Source of the DNA: Schistosoma mansoni
Lineage: Eukaryota; Platyhelminthes; Trematoda; Strigeidida; Schistosomatidae
Assembly (NCBI RefSeq): GCF_000237925.1
Contig: NC_031497.1
Coordinates: 2,907,295 to 2,971,294, forward strand
Length of the DNA: 64,000 bases
Direction of reading: 5' to 3'
The notes under the pieces are model-generated. The model did no database searches, had not been told where the DNA came from, and worked only from the letters and a program-made list of their open reading frames with translations. Numbering within the stretch: the stretch's first letter is position 1; every line of letters begins with the position of its first letter. Below are positions 51,401-55,158 of this stretch, piece by piece. The translations under genes were made by a program, and so were the position numbers.

Positions 51401-53296
51401 TCATTTGGATGCGAATTCATTGTATACCATTACAGTTGTACTTAGTGCTATTGAAGCTTCGATTCATAACAGTAAAAAAGTGAGTTCCATTTCATTGTTT
51501 TAATTCTCACTTTAATACACTACATCGACAATTAAGTTCAAACTGCTTACAAGTTTCAGAAACTCTCCTCTCTCATCGATCCATTCTCGAAGCGCTAATA
51601 GTTTTTTCATCGCTTTCTGCCTGGTGTGTATATTATCTACTAAAAATTCTAACTCCAATTTCCATACAGTAGTTGTCAACTATTTACATTATTACCTAAA
51701 CAAATTAAGATTTCATTCGTTTTAGAAAAATATTGAACGTTTCACTATTTGCTTTTCTAAATATTGGAATATGATACACTCAAAGCATCTTTAGTAAATT
51801 TATTAGCCTATCAAGTTTGTCAAACTATTGTTTATACTTGTATTGTATTAAAGAACTTTTGCTGGTGTACTTGTATAGAGGTGACTCAGTAGTTAAGATG
51901 TTCACCTTCTAGCCATTAGGCTACAAGTTTGGACCCAGCCACTTCCAGCTACCTAATACTAATAAGGCAACTTTACTGACAGCATCGGTTTATACACAAA
52001 AAACTATGAAAACCTGTACAATTTAAATTTTTTATAGATAGTTCATACTCTAGCATTCTTTAGTTGTTCCACCAGTTGGGACAGAAATTCCAAGTCCTTT
52101 AAAATCATTAGAATTTTCTTAAGCTTACAACAAATGGAACTCATTTCCTTTTTTATTATAAGGTTGGTGTTTATGGCTCAATAATAATAACGAAGATTAT
52201 CTACAACATTCATGTACATCAGAGGGGATTTGTCTACAAAATATATATGTAACTCCACTTTTCAATAGCAAATCGAATTTGGAAGGCTCATAGTTCATAT
52301 AATAATAAGTAACTAGATGACAGCATATTTTCATAGATCCCTTTGAATGGAATTTGATTACAAATACTTGTTTCATACCTCAGAATATCTTTAGTATCAT
52401 TTCAGAGACACGTTTTTAGAAAGTCATTTACCTTACAACCATATTTTATTGTCAAGAAAGCATATTTAACAACAATATATTCTGATGTTTACTCCAGTAT
52501 AAACCATTTCACTGTTGATTAGAACTAACTTCAGACAACCAGTAGTACTGACTTAGCTCACAAAGGTACTACATTGACATCAGGTGGACTTGGAAATTAA
52601 ACATATCATAAACCAAGACAAATGTTTGTTTATTGATTCACCATACCACACTTTCACATCAGTGATATGAAAATAAACCCAGAAGACTAAAAAGGAGGAA
52701 ATGAATATGACAACTACAGATAGTTGTTGCAACTGGGAACAACTTGTAATGTTTGGTACCGGAAATCACTGCAATTGCCACAATCAAAAGAAGAACACCA
52801 AAACTGATTGCAGATGAAGATCTGTTTCACTCTACAAAATATATTTCAAATAAATCCTCATCTAAAATCTCTATGTTCTTACCTGGTCCACGCGATTCAC
52901 AGGTTCGAGTAATCATTCCTGATTATCCACTGTTACGGGAACTGTCGGTGTGTTTAGGGGAGTGAAATAGATTTTCATCTCCATTCGGTGTCGATGTCCT
53001 TATATGAGTCATAGAAACCTGAGTGCGTTCCAGTATTAATTATTACAAGTATCTCTCAGTTGTAACAGTAATAAGATACTTTTGGGGATAATTACTTAAA
53101 TACATCTATCTTAGTTGTTACATACAAATTTTCTATCTATATATAAAACATCTTTATATTATAGATTCGTGTATTTATGAAATCTAATTCCTGTTTACGT
53201 CATTTGACAAATTTTTGGGAATTATATCAAGTCAGAAATGAATTTTTATCAGTCTTCCCAAGAGTTAGGTCTTTAATAATAAAATTACAAGGATAA
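1689..53296 (+). CDS. RTTN: Rotatin (RTTN/Ana3 family), 33 exons, 5' end outside window
   Basis: Rotatin is a large centrosomal and ciliary-base protein of armadillo/HEAT repeats, needed in other animals for centriole assembly and elongation. The exons are 1689-1734, 1776-1890, 3486-3621, 4822-4864, 6574-7036, 8543-8776, 9578-9826, 10145-10248, 14529-14658, 16740-16862, 19148-19432, 20520-21030, 22782-23051, 24809-24905, 25795-26142, 27701-28109, 30007-30254, 32488-32631, 34436-34781, 35525-36086, 36132-36217, 37352-37510, 38382-38703, 39259-39504, 40214-40433, 42155-42504, 44041-44333, 45035-45248, 46695-47005, 49173-49320, 50198-50320, 51358-51479, 53165-53296. All junctions are GT-AG and the phases agree, giving 2528 residues plus stop; human rotatin has 2226, so the fluke protein is longer even without its N-terminus. 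Identity rests on recalled human rotatin: [11 protein letters not shown] near the start of the window, and [16 protein letters not shown] near the C-terminus against human LLLNVSFGEDGQQ. The middle is weakly conserved. Confidence 0.85.
1776..1890 (+). CDS. RTTN: RTTN exon B, N-terminal signature
   Basis: Encodes a stretch ending [18 protein letters not shown], closely matching the human rotatin block around QDFPAEIFLQRP. This is the best N-terminal anchor for the gene call. It is separated from exon A by an intron of only 41 bases. The donor GTAAAC follows GAG, in phase 0. Confidence 0.88.
2755..2995 (+). pseudogene. LINE pol C-terminal fragment
   Basis: One frame reads [20 protein letters not shown] followed by [16 protein letters not shown], the C-terminal signature common to schistosome LINE pol copies. 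An in-frame stop follows the KT codons near 2897-2899, before [16 protein letters not shown]. No RT core is near. It is a decayed, 5'-truncated insertion in the intron between RTTN exons B and C. Confidence 0.7.
3486..3621 (+). CDS. RTTN: RTTN exon C
   Basis: Acceptor TTTATGTAG, donor GTAAGC. Encodes [20 protein letters not shown] and then [19 protein letters not shown], in the place of the human segment with VQSLLSLLKLAF and LQQLCMYLRNRLNFHRDP. It enters in phase 0 and leaves in phase 1. Confidence 0.78.
4822..4864 (+). CDS. RTTN: RTTN exon D (small)
   Basis: A 43-base exon with acceptor TACCTCAG and strong donor GTAAGT. It encodes [13 protein letters not shown], a polar stretch like the low-complexity linker of human rotatin. 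It is accepted mainly because it is the one short exon found that repairs the phase between exons C and E. Confidence 0.55.
5450..5660 (+). mobile_element. SM-alpha-like SINE, diverged
   Basis: The left part holds a Pol III box-B-like GAGTTCGAGTCC (5532-5543). Then come ACTGGGATGCAG, a decayed hammerhead core (ACTAGTCCCCAATAAAAGGA, from 5585) and the conserved 3' flank TTCCACTGCTAGCCAC (from 5620). The order matches the known schistosome SM-alpha hammerhead SINE. The core CTGATGA has become TTACTAG and the GAAAC element is lost, so it should not cleave. Confidence 0.65.
6574..7036 (+). CDS. RTTN: RTTN exon E
   Basis: A 463-base exon, acceptor CTCTTCAG, donor GTAAGT. The frame runs back about 40 codons beyond the first internal Met. 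It encodes a mixed polar N-terminal part and helices such as [20 protein letters not shown] and [16 protein letters not shown], consistent with armadillo-type repeats. Confidence 0.82.
7205..7945 (+). repeat. Unclassified dispersed repeat, copy 1
   Basis: Shares two blocks, in the same order and strand, with 50640-50800. One is AGGGTCGACCTTTTCTAAC, with CCCTTTCTTGTGGGAAG after it; the other is TTCCAGCCAAAATAGCTCGA. Short open frames occur on both strands here, but none matches a protein I recognise. It lies in the intron between RTTN exons E and F. Confidence 0.5.
8543..8776 (+). CDS. RTTN: RTTN exon F
   Basis: Acceptor ATCTATTTAG, donor GTATGT, 78 codons in phase 0 at both ends. Encodes [19 protein letters not shown] and a helical segment ending [16 protein letters not shown]. 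Confidence 0.82.
9578..9826 (+). CDS. RTTN: RTTN exon G
   Basis: Acceptor TCCATTTAG, donor GTACCT, 83 codons in phase 0. Encodes [20 protein letters not shown] and later [18 protein letters not shown]; leucine-rich helices of repeat type. Confidence 0.82.
10145..10248 (+). CDS. RTTN: RTTN exon H
   Basis: Acceptor TTCGATAG, donor GTAAGT. Encodes [20 protein letters not shown] and then [14 protein letters not shown]. Leaves in phase 2. The following intron (10249-14528) carries the large RTE insertion. Confidence 0.8.
10755..12299 (-). CDS. RTE LINE pol: AP-endonuclease domain, RT lost in gap
   Basis: The N-terminal third is a complete apurinic-type endonuclease that nicks target DNA for target-primed reverse transcription. 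All expected blocks are present in order: the Asn motif in ASFNVRTL, the catalytic Glu in [32 protein letters not shown] and ESDHALV. About 410 residues are readable before the gap. After it only about 30 residues remain, ending [17 protein letters not shown], a typical pol C-terminus. No RT motif is visible. RTE pol proteins are usually around 900-1000 residues, so either the gap is much longer than 200 bases or the copy carries an internal deletion. The frame staying open across the Ns means nothing. Confidence 0.85.
   Translation of the reverse strand: MLPPIMNTEAVFLKPRTPFKLASFNVRTLMQIGQQMGLAMSLESLNVDVCCLSETRIQDPSEVLQIRSPSVASKSLFHVRLSGDSVASSSGLAGVGVTLSARAEAALIDWIPINSRLCAVRLESSIKVRRNRREERCLFVISAYAPTDCSPDAIKDEFYHQLTVLLQKARSTDIVVLAGDLNAQVGRPGTEESRLGGRCGLVGRGTDNGDRLLQLCTDHNLFLASTNFRHSHRRCATWRPPSAPQAWTQIDHIAISYRWRGCVQDCRSFWSTYLESDHALVCANLTLLFSSQRIDHHQRIDVSKLAATSVASKYRAKLASRLATTPLKSIDEHWLLLHDAMKMASKAACGFAKRPAYKHWVSSGSLQLMEARRSTPGDREFDHKRRLLRSEIGQSLRKDREAWWSERANEMEAAXXXXXXXXXXXXXXXXXXXXXXXXXXXXXXXXXXXXXXXXXXXXXXXXXXXXXXXXXXXXXXXXXXXXRDGAILWLETLSDMAQNRSQWRSCCNLLLLST
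10856..11055. other. Assembly gap (200 N)
   Basis: Exactly 200 N inside the RTE pol frame. The same length as the second gap suggests a placeholder. Confidence 0.98.
12432..12487. repeat. (AAT)n microsatellite
   Basis: An almost pure AAT tandem of about 18 units, with one GGT interruption near 12471. It sits between the 5' region and the pol frame of the RTE element. It produces false poly-Ile and poly-Leu reading frames on the - strand. Confidence 0.95.
14529..14658 (+). CDS. RTTN: RTTN exon I
   Basis: Acceptor AAATTCACAG, donor GTTAGT (weak; exon 31 uses the same one). Encodes [20 protein letters not shown] followed by [20 protein letters not shown], with the helix-turn-helix look of a HEAT/armadillo repeat. 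Confidence 0.82.
14731..15147 (-). repeat. LTR-like dispersed repeat, copy 1
   Basis: On the - strand it starts TGTTGTATCCC and ends TTTTGTGTATCA, i.e. TG...CA over 417 bases. A TATA box (GGTATATAAACCC, near 14858-14870) lies about 280 bases in. A second copy of similar length is at 31858-32284. These are features of a solo LTR, but I saw no target-site duplication and no internal coding region. Confidence 0.6.
16740..16862 (+). CDS. RTTN: RTTN exon J
   Basis: Acceptor TTTCGATAG, donor GTAATT, 41 codons in phase 0. Encodes [20 protein letters not shown] and then [20 protein letters not shown]. Confidence 0.8.
17398..18440 (+). pseudogene. RTE LINE pol copy without catalytic FADD box
   Basis: Two frames belong to one RTE pol. 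The first (from about 17398) reads [20 protein letters not shown] and later [19 protein letters not shown]. The second (17817-18422) reads [20 protein letters not shown] through to the C-terminal block [11 protein letters not shown]. Between TSQNQLM and the restart at 17700, the segment that should carry the FADD catalytic motif and the following helix is absent, and a TAG breaks the frame. The 3' end is a TAAG/CAAG-type tandem (18420-18438), as usual for RTE. It lies sense-oriented in the intron between RTTN exons J and K and cannot encode an active enzyme. Confidence 0.85.
19148..19432 (+). CDS. RTTN: RTTN exon K
   Basis: Acceptor TTTTAATCAG, donor GTAAGT, 95 codons. Encodes [20 protein letters not shown] and, near the end, [20 protein letters not shown]. 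Reading starts at the splice site; no internal start is needed. Confidence 0.85.
20520..21030 (+). CDS. RTTN: RTTN exon L
   Basis: A 511-base exon, acceptor TTTTCTTCAG, donor GTATGT. It opens with a clear repeat unit, [20 protein letters not shown] with [11 protein letters not shown] after it. A Ser/Cys-rich linker follows, then [20 protein letters not shown]. It leaves in phase 1. Confidence 0.85.
21335..21520 (-). mobile_element. SM-alpha-like SINE with decayed hammerhead
   Basis: On the - strand: a tRNA-like head with GGTTTGAGTACC as box B, CACTGGGATGGAGATATATC, then a hammerhead-like core GGTGATGAGTCTGG followed by AACAGGA and CACGCGTTGGAAG. The 3' flank is CTACTAGCTACAATCCATC, shared with the copy at 5.6 kb. 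The first C of CTGATGA is G and GAAAC is altered, so cleavage is unlikely. Confidence 0.65.
22782..23051 (+). CDS. RTTN: RTTN exon M
   Basis: Acceptor TTTATCCAG, donor GTATGT. Encodes [20 protein letters not shown] and later [19 protein letters not shown]. Leaves in phase 1 and joins exon N as T|TA. The intron that follows holds the second assembly gap. Confidence 0.85.
23665..23756 (+). repeat. RTE 3' terminal fragment
   Basis: Carries the conserved RTE 3' end, GTGGCGCATATGTATCTGG then TGCCCTTTTGTACCAATATG, and a TAAATAAAG-type tail. The segment GTGGCGCATATGTAT is present twice in tandem (23669 and 23688 onwards). Only the tail of the element was inserted. Confidence 0.8.
24097..24128 (-). 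repeat. Hammerhead-SINE 3' end entering gap
   Basis: The bases ATATATAGTTGAAATCATGA and the following GTCAATTGAA are the reverse complement of the SINE 3' tail at 24478-24506. The rest of this copy would lie inside the N gap. Confidence 0.75.
24129..24328. other. Assembly gap (200 N)
   Basis: Exactly 200 N, lying between two oppositely oriented SINE ends in the intron between RTTN exons M and N. Confidence 0.98.
24405..24506 (+). mobile_element. Hammerhead-SINE copy, 5' part truncated or diverged
   Basis: Reads GATGAAACGGCCGTCCAGTG (24430-24449), the 3' half of the hammerhead with a good GTC cleavage triplet. The family 3' tail follows: CGATGGTCTAGCTTCAATTG and ACTCATGATTTCAACTATAT. The CTGANGA element upstream is not recognisable. 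Confidence 0.75.
24809..24905 (+). CDS. RTTN: RTTN exon N
   Basis: Acceptor TTTTGTTTAG, donor GTAAAT. Encodes [20 protein letters not shown] and [11 protein letters not shown]. Enters in phase 1, leaves in phase 2. Confidence 0.8.
25207..25270. repeat. Short imperfect hairpin
   Basis: The arms 25207-25233 and 25245-25270 are inverted copies with a few mismatches (TATCAGAAGGGAG... against ...CCCCCTTCTGATA), around an 11-base loop. It sits about 180 bases before the full SINE and may be the terminus of another element. Confidence 0.6.
25449..25630 (+). mobile_element. Complete tRNA-headed hammerhead SINE
   Basis: The head is tRNA-like: box A TGGTCTAGTGGTTAGGCGC (from 25458) and box B GGTTCGCCTCG (from 25500) at normal spacing, enough for Pol III transcription. 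A hammerhead motif follows (25534-25577), then the family tail CACGATGGTCTAGGTTCAAC and TGACTCACGATTTCAACTA. Other copies are at 24.4, 31.6, 32.85 and 37.8 kb. It is sense-oriented in the intron between RTTN exons N and O. Confidence 0.85.
25534..25577 (+). ncRNA. Hammerhead ribozyme (type I, minimal stem III)
   Basis: Stem I is CACTG (25534-25538) with CAGTG (25573-25577). The core CTGAAGA is at 25539-25545. Stem II is GTCC (25546-25549) with GGAC (25557-25560), around a 7-base loop. GAAA is at 25561-25564, C at 25565, loop GGCC, then the cleavage triplet ATT (25570-25572). Related copies have GTC there, which restores the C-G pair of stem III; here C faces A, so activity may be reduced. The very short stem III is typical of retrotransposon hammerheads, which often work as dimers. 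Confidence 0.75.
25795..26142 (+). CDS. RTTN: RTTN exon O
   Basis: Acceptor CTCTTATTAG, donor GTAAGT. Encodes [20 protein letters not shown] and later [19 protein letters not shown]. It starts at the splice site, well before the first Met-like codon. Confidence 0.85.
26143..27700. other. RTTN intron, nothing recognised
   Basis: AT-rich sequence with only short spurious open frames; no repeat shared with the rest of the window was seen. Confidence 0.6.
27701..28109 (+). CDS. RTTN: RTTN exon P
   Basis: Acceptor AAACTTTCAG, donor GTAATC, 409 bases. Encodes [20 protein letters not shown], a Ser/Asn-rich insert, and [19 protein letters not shown]. Leaves in phase 0. Confidence 0.85.
28186..28420. 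repeat. Long near-perfect inverted repeat (hairpin)
   Basis: The arms 28186-28264 and 28342-28420 are about 79 bases each, with roughly four or five mismatches. The loop is 77 bases and contains smaller inverted arms (AGGAGTTT near 28264 and AAACTCCT near 28321). No coding region is present. It lies in the intron between RTTN exons P and Q, so the pre-mRNA would form a long duplex. It could be a MITE-like element or a local inverted duplication. Confidence 0.85.
28862..28904 (+). repeat. Possible SINE tail fragment
   Basis: CGTGGTGGTCGTACTCAGAT and TGCTTCATGATTTCAATGG resemble the hammerhead-SINE 3' tail, with several changes. No head or ribozyme is present. Confidence 0.4.
30007..30254 (+). 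CDS. RTTN: RTTN exon Q
   Basis: Acceptor CAATTTTTCAG, donor GTATGT. Encodes [20 protein letters not shown] and [18 protein letters not shown]. It enters in phase 0, directly compatible with exon P, and leaves in phase 2. Confidence 0.85.
31030..31085 (+). repeat. Possible tRNA-like SINE head
   Basis: TTGGTCTAATGATCTTCG resembles a box A and TCTTGTGATCC a degenerate box B at about the right spacing. No family tail was found. Confidence 0.3.
31516..31690 (-). mobile_element. Hammerhead-SINE copy, ribozyme decayed
   Basis: On the - strand the order head, hammerhead, tail is kept. Stem I is still perfect (GCACTG at 31612-31607 with CAGTGC at 31572-31567) and the core CTGAGGA is intact. But GAAA has become GGAG and stem II is broken, so it should not cleave. 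The tail TGGTGGTCTAGTATTGATCG is diverged. Confidence 0.7.
31858..32284 (-). repeat. LTR-like dispersed repeat, copy 2
   Basis: Diverged second copy of the 14731-15147 repeat, same orientation: starts TGTTATATCCC, ends GTGTATCA, with the TATA-like CATATAAACCC conserved. Flanks show no clear duplication (AGCAA against GCTAA). Confidence 0.6.
32488..32631 (+). CDS. RTTN: RTTN exon R
   Basis: Acceptor CTATTATTTTAG, donor GTAATT. Encodes [20 protein letters not shown] and [20 protein letters not shown]. This exon has no internal Met and was found only by splice phase and frame. Confidence 0.82.
32840..32919 (+). mobile_element. Hammerhead-SINE fragment with GAAAC deleted
   Basis: Reads TCCTATAATAGGAC and then directly GGCCGTCCAGTGC. 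The family order is GGAC-GAAAC-GGCC-GTC, so the five bases GAAAC are missing and the ribozyme is dead. The tail ATGGTGGTCTAGCTTCAGTT is well kept. Confidence 0.75.
34067..34200 (+). repeat. Second tRNA-like SINE family, possible
   Basis: TAGATCAATGGTAACGTTTT and ACGAGGTCAAATCC look like degenerate box A and box B. GCTGACGAGTGTCAGGTGG follows. A similar arrangement is at 51876. Confidence 0.4.
34436..34781 (+). CDS. RTTN: RTTN exon S, Asn-rich
   Basis: Acceptor ATATTATAG, donor GTAAAT. Encodes [20 protein letters not shown] and [14 protein letters not shown], then an Asn-rich run (near 34670-34710) from an AAT/AAC repeat inside the coding frame, then [17 protein letters not shown]. Confidence 0.85.
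35525..36086 (+). CDS. RTTN: RTTN exon T (largest)
   Basis: A 562-base exon, acceptor CATGTATAG, donor GTATGT. Encodes [20 protein letters not shown], then [20 protein letters not shown] with [13 protein letters not shown]: two clear repeat helices. A Ser/Asn-rich linker follows. Leaves in phase 1. Confidence 0.88.
36132..36217 (+). CDS. RTTN: RTTN exon U
   Basis: An 86-base exon after an intron of only 45 bases. Acceptor TTTTTTGGTAG, donor GTAAGT. Encodes [20 protein letters not shown], a linker. Confidence 0.75.
37352..37510 (+). CDS. RTTN: RTTN exon V, 3' border uncertain
   Basis: Acceptor TTAATTTTCAG. Encodes [20 protein letters not shown] and [19 protein letters not shown]. The chosen end uses a weak donor (GTTGGA after AAAG at 37510), because phase 0 is required by exon W. 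The frame stays open to 37594 (reading [19 protein letters not shown]), so a later donor such as GTCGTT is possible. Confidence 0.7.
37725..37905 (+). mobile_element. Hammerhead-SINE copy, diverged
   Basis: A box-A-like TCTAGTGGTTTTAGTG (from 37736) and box-B-like GAGTTTGACCTC form the head. The ribozyme region reads TTGAGGAGACCCACAG, then CGAAACAGCTGTCCAGTG (37841-37858). The GAAAC and GTC cleavage triplet are present, but CTGANGA is mutated and stem II is weak. Confidence 0.65.
38382..38703 (+). CDS. RTTN: RTTN exon W, Thr/Ser/Asn-rich
   Basis: Acceptor GTGTGCTTAG, donor GTAATT. A low-complexity Thr/Ser/Asn-rich half is followed by [20 protein letters not shown]. Leaves in phase 1; the open frame beyond 38703 is intron. 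Confidence 0.8.
39259..39504 (+). CDS. RTTN: RTTN exon X
   Basis: Acceptor TTTCCCACAG, donor GTAAGT (a GTATGC four bases on is the alternative). Encodes [14 protein letters not shown], then [20 protein letters not shown] and [14 protein letters not shown]. Confidence 0.82.
40214..40433 (+). CDS. RTTN: RTTN exon Y
   Basis: Acceptor TTTCGTTAG, donor GTGAGT. Encodes [20 protein letters not shown] and [20 protein letters not shown]. Leaves in phase 2. Confidence 0.82.
40434..42154. other. RTTN intron, nothing recognised
   Basis: AT-rich; a - strand open frame at 41615-41797 looks protein-like but matches nothing I know. Confidence 0.5.
42155..42504 (+). CDS. RTTN: RTTN exon Z
   Basis: Acceptor TTAATTATAG, donor GTAATC. 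Encodes [20 protein letters not shown], a linker, and [20 protein letters not shown]. The frame upstream of 42155 is intron. Confidence 0.85.
42505..44040. other. RTTN intron, nothing recognised
   Basis: AT-rich, with short spurious open frames only. Confidence 0.55.
44041..44333 (+). CDS. RTTN: RTTN exon 27
   Basis: Acceptor TCCGATTTAG, donor GTATGA. Encodes [20 protein letters not shown], a charged Ser-rich linker, and [20 protein letters not shown]. Leaves in phase 0. Confidence 0.84.
44612..44850 (+). repeat. RTE 5'-region fragment
   Basis: Matches the - strand 5' region of the RTE element (12900-12760): CGAAATGCTCTCACGTAGCC, AGTCCTACTCGCTACCTTCT, GGGTGTTGTTTACGAAA. No pol sequence follows. 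It lies in the intron between RTTN exons 27 and 28. Confidence 0.7.
45035..45248 (+). CDS. RTTN: RTTN exon 28
   Basis: Acceptor TGTCTTACAG, donor GTATGG. Encodes [20 protein letters not shown] with [18 protein letters not shown], a well-formed armadillo-type unit (chain of helices with an Asn before the last). Confidence 0.85.
46695..47005 (+). CDS. RTTN: RTTN exon 29
   Basis: Acceptor TTATAACAG, donor GTAAGT. It ends [20 protein letters not shown] with LLK, matching human rotatin NLASSPENRVLLKK in the C-terminal region. Confidence 0.87.
47006..49172. other. RTTN intron, nothing recognised
   Basis: A 2.2 kb AT-rich intron. No known repeat or coding motif was seen, apart from A/G-rich sequence near 47960-48060. 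Confidence 0.5.
49173..49320 (+). CDS. RTTN: RTTN exon 30, C-terminal signature
   Basis: Acceptor TTTATTTTTAG, donor GTAAGC. Encodes [20 protein letters not shown], closely like the human rotatin block with WLHLLLNVSFGEDGQQ. One of the two best anchors for the gene call. Confidence 0.92.
50198..50320 (+). CDS. RTTN: RTTN exon 31
   Basis: Acceptor TTTTTTTCCAG, donor GTTAGT. Encodes [20 protein letters not shown] and [19 protein letters not shown], matching the human block with LLILHNVCFLPANKPKIL. Confidence 0.88.
50400..50880 (+). repeat. Unclassified dispersed repeat, copy 2
   Basis: The 3' part resembles 7400-7660 (AGGGCCGACCTTTACTAACC, then TTCAGCCAATATAGCCCGAT). A - strand open frame of 115 codons (50757-50410) overlaps it but is not recognised. 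Confidence 0.5.
51358..51479 (+). CDS. RTTN: RTTN exon 32
   Basis: Acceptor TTCCATTCAG, donor GTGAGT. Encodes [20 protein letters not shown] with [20 protein letters not shown], aligning with the human C-terminal repeat that contains the ALWALLYNYQKAK block. The coding frame differs from the longest open frame here. Confidence 0.85.
51876..51985 (+). repeat. tRNA-like SINE head, possible
   Basis: AGGTGACTCAGTAGTTAAGA resembles a box A region and AAGTTTGGACCCAGCC a degenerate box B. ATACTAATAAGGCAACTTTA follows. No hammerhead. Confidence 0.45.
53165..53296 (+). CDS. RTTN: RTTN terminal exon
   Basis: Acceptor ATATTATAG, then 43 codons and TAA (53294-53296). Encodes [20 protein letters not shown] and ends [14 protein letters not shown], in the place of the human C-terminal NPTVKR region. 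Confidence 0.85.
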   Translation: MRVFMKSNSCLRHLTNFWELYQVRNEFLSVFPRVRSLIIKLQG

Positions 53297-53413
53297 TTAT
53301 TCATCTTTTATAAATCACAATTACCTGTGAAAATACATAGAATGTATATAACCATGAAATCGGATAAAATGTGGTGTTTTGGTTTTATTTATTCGTTGTA
53401 TAAATTTTCCTAA

Positions 53414-53419
53414 AATAAA
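53414..53419 (+). terminator. Possible RTTN poly(A) signal
   Basis: AATAAA 118 bases after the rotatin stop codon, the first clear match downstream. In AT-rich DNA such a match can be chance. Confidence 0.45.
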
Positions 53420-53831
53420 CTTTCATAGTTAATCATCAAGCTATTTCTGTTCATTTCTCAGTGTTTTGAGTATTATTTAGGAAATTAATTTTATTGAAAT
53501 CTTTAGCAAAATTAATTTAACTGAAGGTGAGCTTCCTAGGAACTTAATGGATAGTCAAATCAGTCAGGTTTATCAATATAAAGTCTGACACAAATGTGCA
53601 TTAGCCTAAGAAGCCATAGATCAGCTCGAGGAAGTAAAATTAATAAGATGAATGATAAGTCTAAAAGATATATCAGTACTAATTATACTGCGAAAGAGTA
53701 AACACTGGAGGTTACTATTCGAAGGATACGAAATAATAATAAAACTCAAAACGTAACGGAAGATAAAGTCTAAATGCATCTGTGCCGGTGTAACTGATTC
53801 TGAACCGAACGTCTCCAATTACTGATGATGA

Positions 53832-54020
53832 GTCCTTATCATTTCCCTATGAAGCTTTAAATTCCTACCTTATGTTATTTCAACCAGTTACAATGATTAA
53901 AATACAATCAGTTTACAATTTTCTCACTTTACACCTCTATACAGTAGTTAGAAGACTATTATGGTACTATCTACTGAATACATAACATATTTGGGAATTG
54001 AAATAGAATAGCTAGAAGTT
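53832..54020 (+). repeat. Inverted-pair repeat, + copy
   Basis: About 190 bases matching the reverse complement of 58215-58400. The best block is TACAGTAGTTAGAAGACTAT followed by TATGGTACTATCTACTGAAT. It lies between the two convergent genes. Confidence 0.75.
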
Positions 54021-54867
54021 CTTGGGACTGGAAACATTTGATATTAATCTTACCACTGTGACAGTAATCTCGTTTCATTCTATGTTTTGAATAAAACAAA
54101 GCACGAATAAAAAATGTGGATCTAATTTAAACTACTGATCGTGGTAGATAGTTGAGTTATTCATTCAGCTCAGTTTAACCACCTTTGGTGCTCCATTACT
54201 ACTCATTGAAGTTTGTAAATACGATGTGTATGAGTTTTTTTAGGTTTTACTAGGACACTGTGTTACTTGTAGAGTACTGCAGCATTTATAGGAATACTAA
54301 TATATAACCAAACAGTGAGCTGCAACTGTATTTTGTGGATAAATATCCTTCCATATTGCGGATAACAGTAGTATCTATTTACTAGAGACAGCATAATTCG
54401 AGTCCATACTTCTCACTTGATACAGATAACTTACATCAATTATATATTGTCTGTCATTTTCCCAAAACCGAGTAAATGTAAAACGGTAACATCAAAAAGT
54501 TTGTCGATTTGTTTCTGTCTCACAGATCCTGCTGAATACAACCACTTTTGAAGGACTTTCTGTTTTATAATGGTGATTTATAAGAAATTTTATACATTAA
54601 TTAGACAAACACAAATATTTTTAAGTAAATATACAAAACATTTGAAATTGATTCATATGTAGTCAAGACTTACTTTTACTAGAACCAACACATGTATCTC
54701 GATAATAGTACTCAGTTAAATTATCCAGAATATTTAGAAAAGAATAATAATGAAACGCATGAAAATAACATACGATAATTAGTAAGCATAAAGGAAGAAA
54801 TAACATTTGATCATAATTATAGGATACCTTTAAATCAGTTGATAAAATAAGAAATAAACAGTAAACA

Positions 54868-55158
54868 TTATACTCGTAAAATTTCTAACGAATTATTATA
54901 ACAAATAGCTATCCAATCTGGTTGTGTTGACGACCATTGGATTTGATTAATTTCACCGGCAGCTGTATATGCTAGAATAGGATCTTCTATTGCTCTTGGC
55001 ATTGACTGAATATCCCAGATAAGAGCTTGACAATCTTCAGATGCAGTACATAAATGACAACTTGAATGTGGTGCCCATGCTAATCCATTTACAAATGCTC
55101 TATGATTGTTTAAACGAGCTACTGGAGTGCATGGTACGCGTAAATCTAAAATAATTAT
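54868..55158 (-). CDS. DCAF7: DCAF7 exon 4 and stop
   Basis: 291 bases, acceptor ACAACTGCAG. Begins [20 protein letters not shown] and ends SLEILRV with TAA at 54870-54868. No clear AATAAA was seen just downstream. Confidence 0.95.
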   Translation of the reverse strand: MIILDLRVPCTPVARLNNHRAFVNGLAWAPHSSCHLCTASEDCQALIWDIQSMPRAIEDPILAYTAAGEINQIQWSSTQPDWIAICYNNSLEILRV

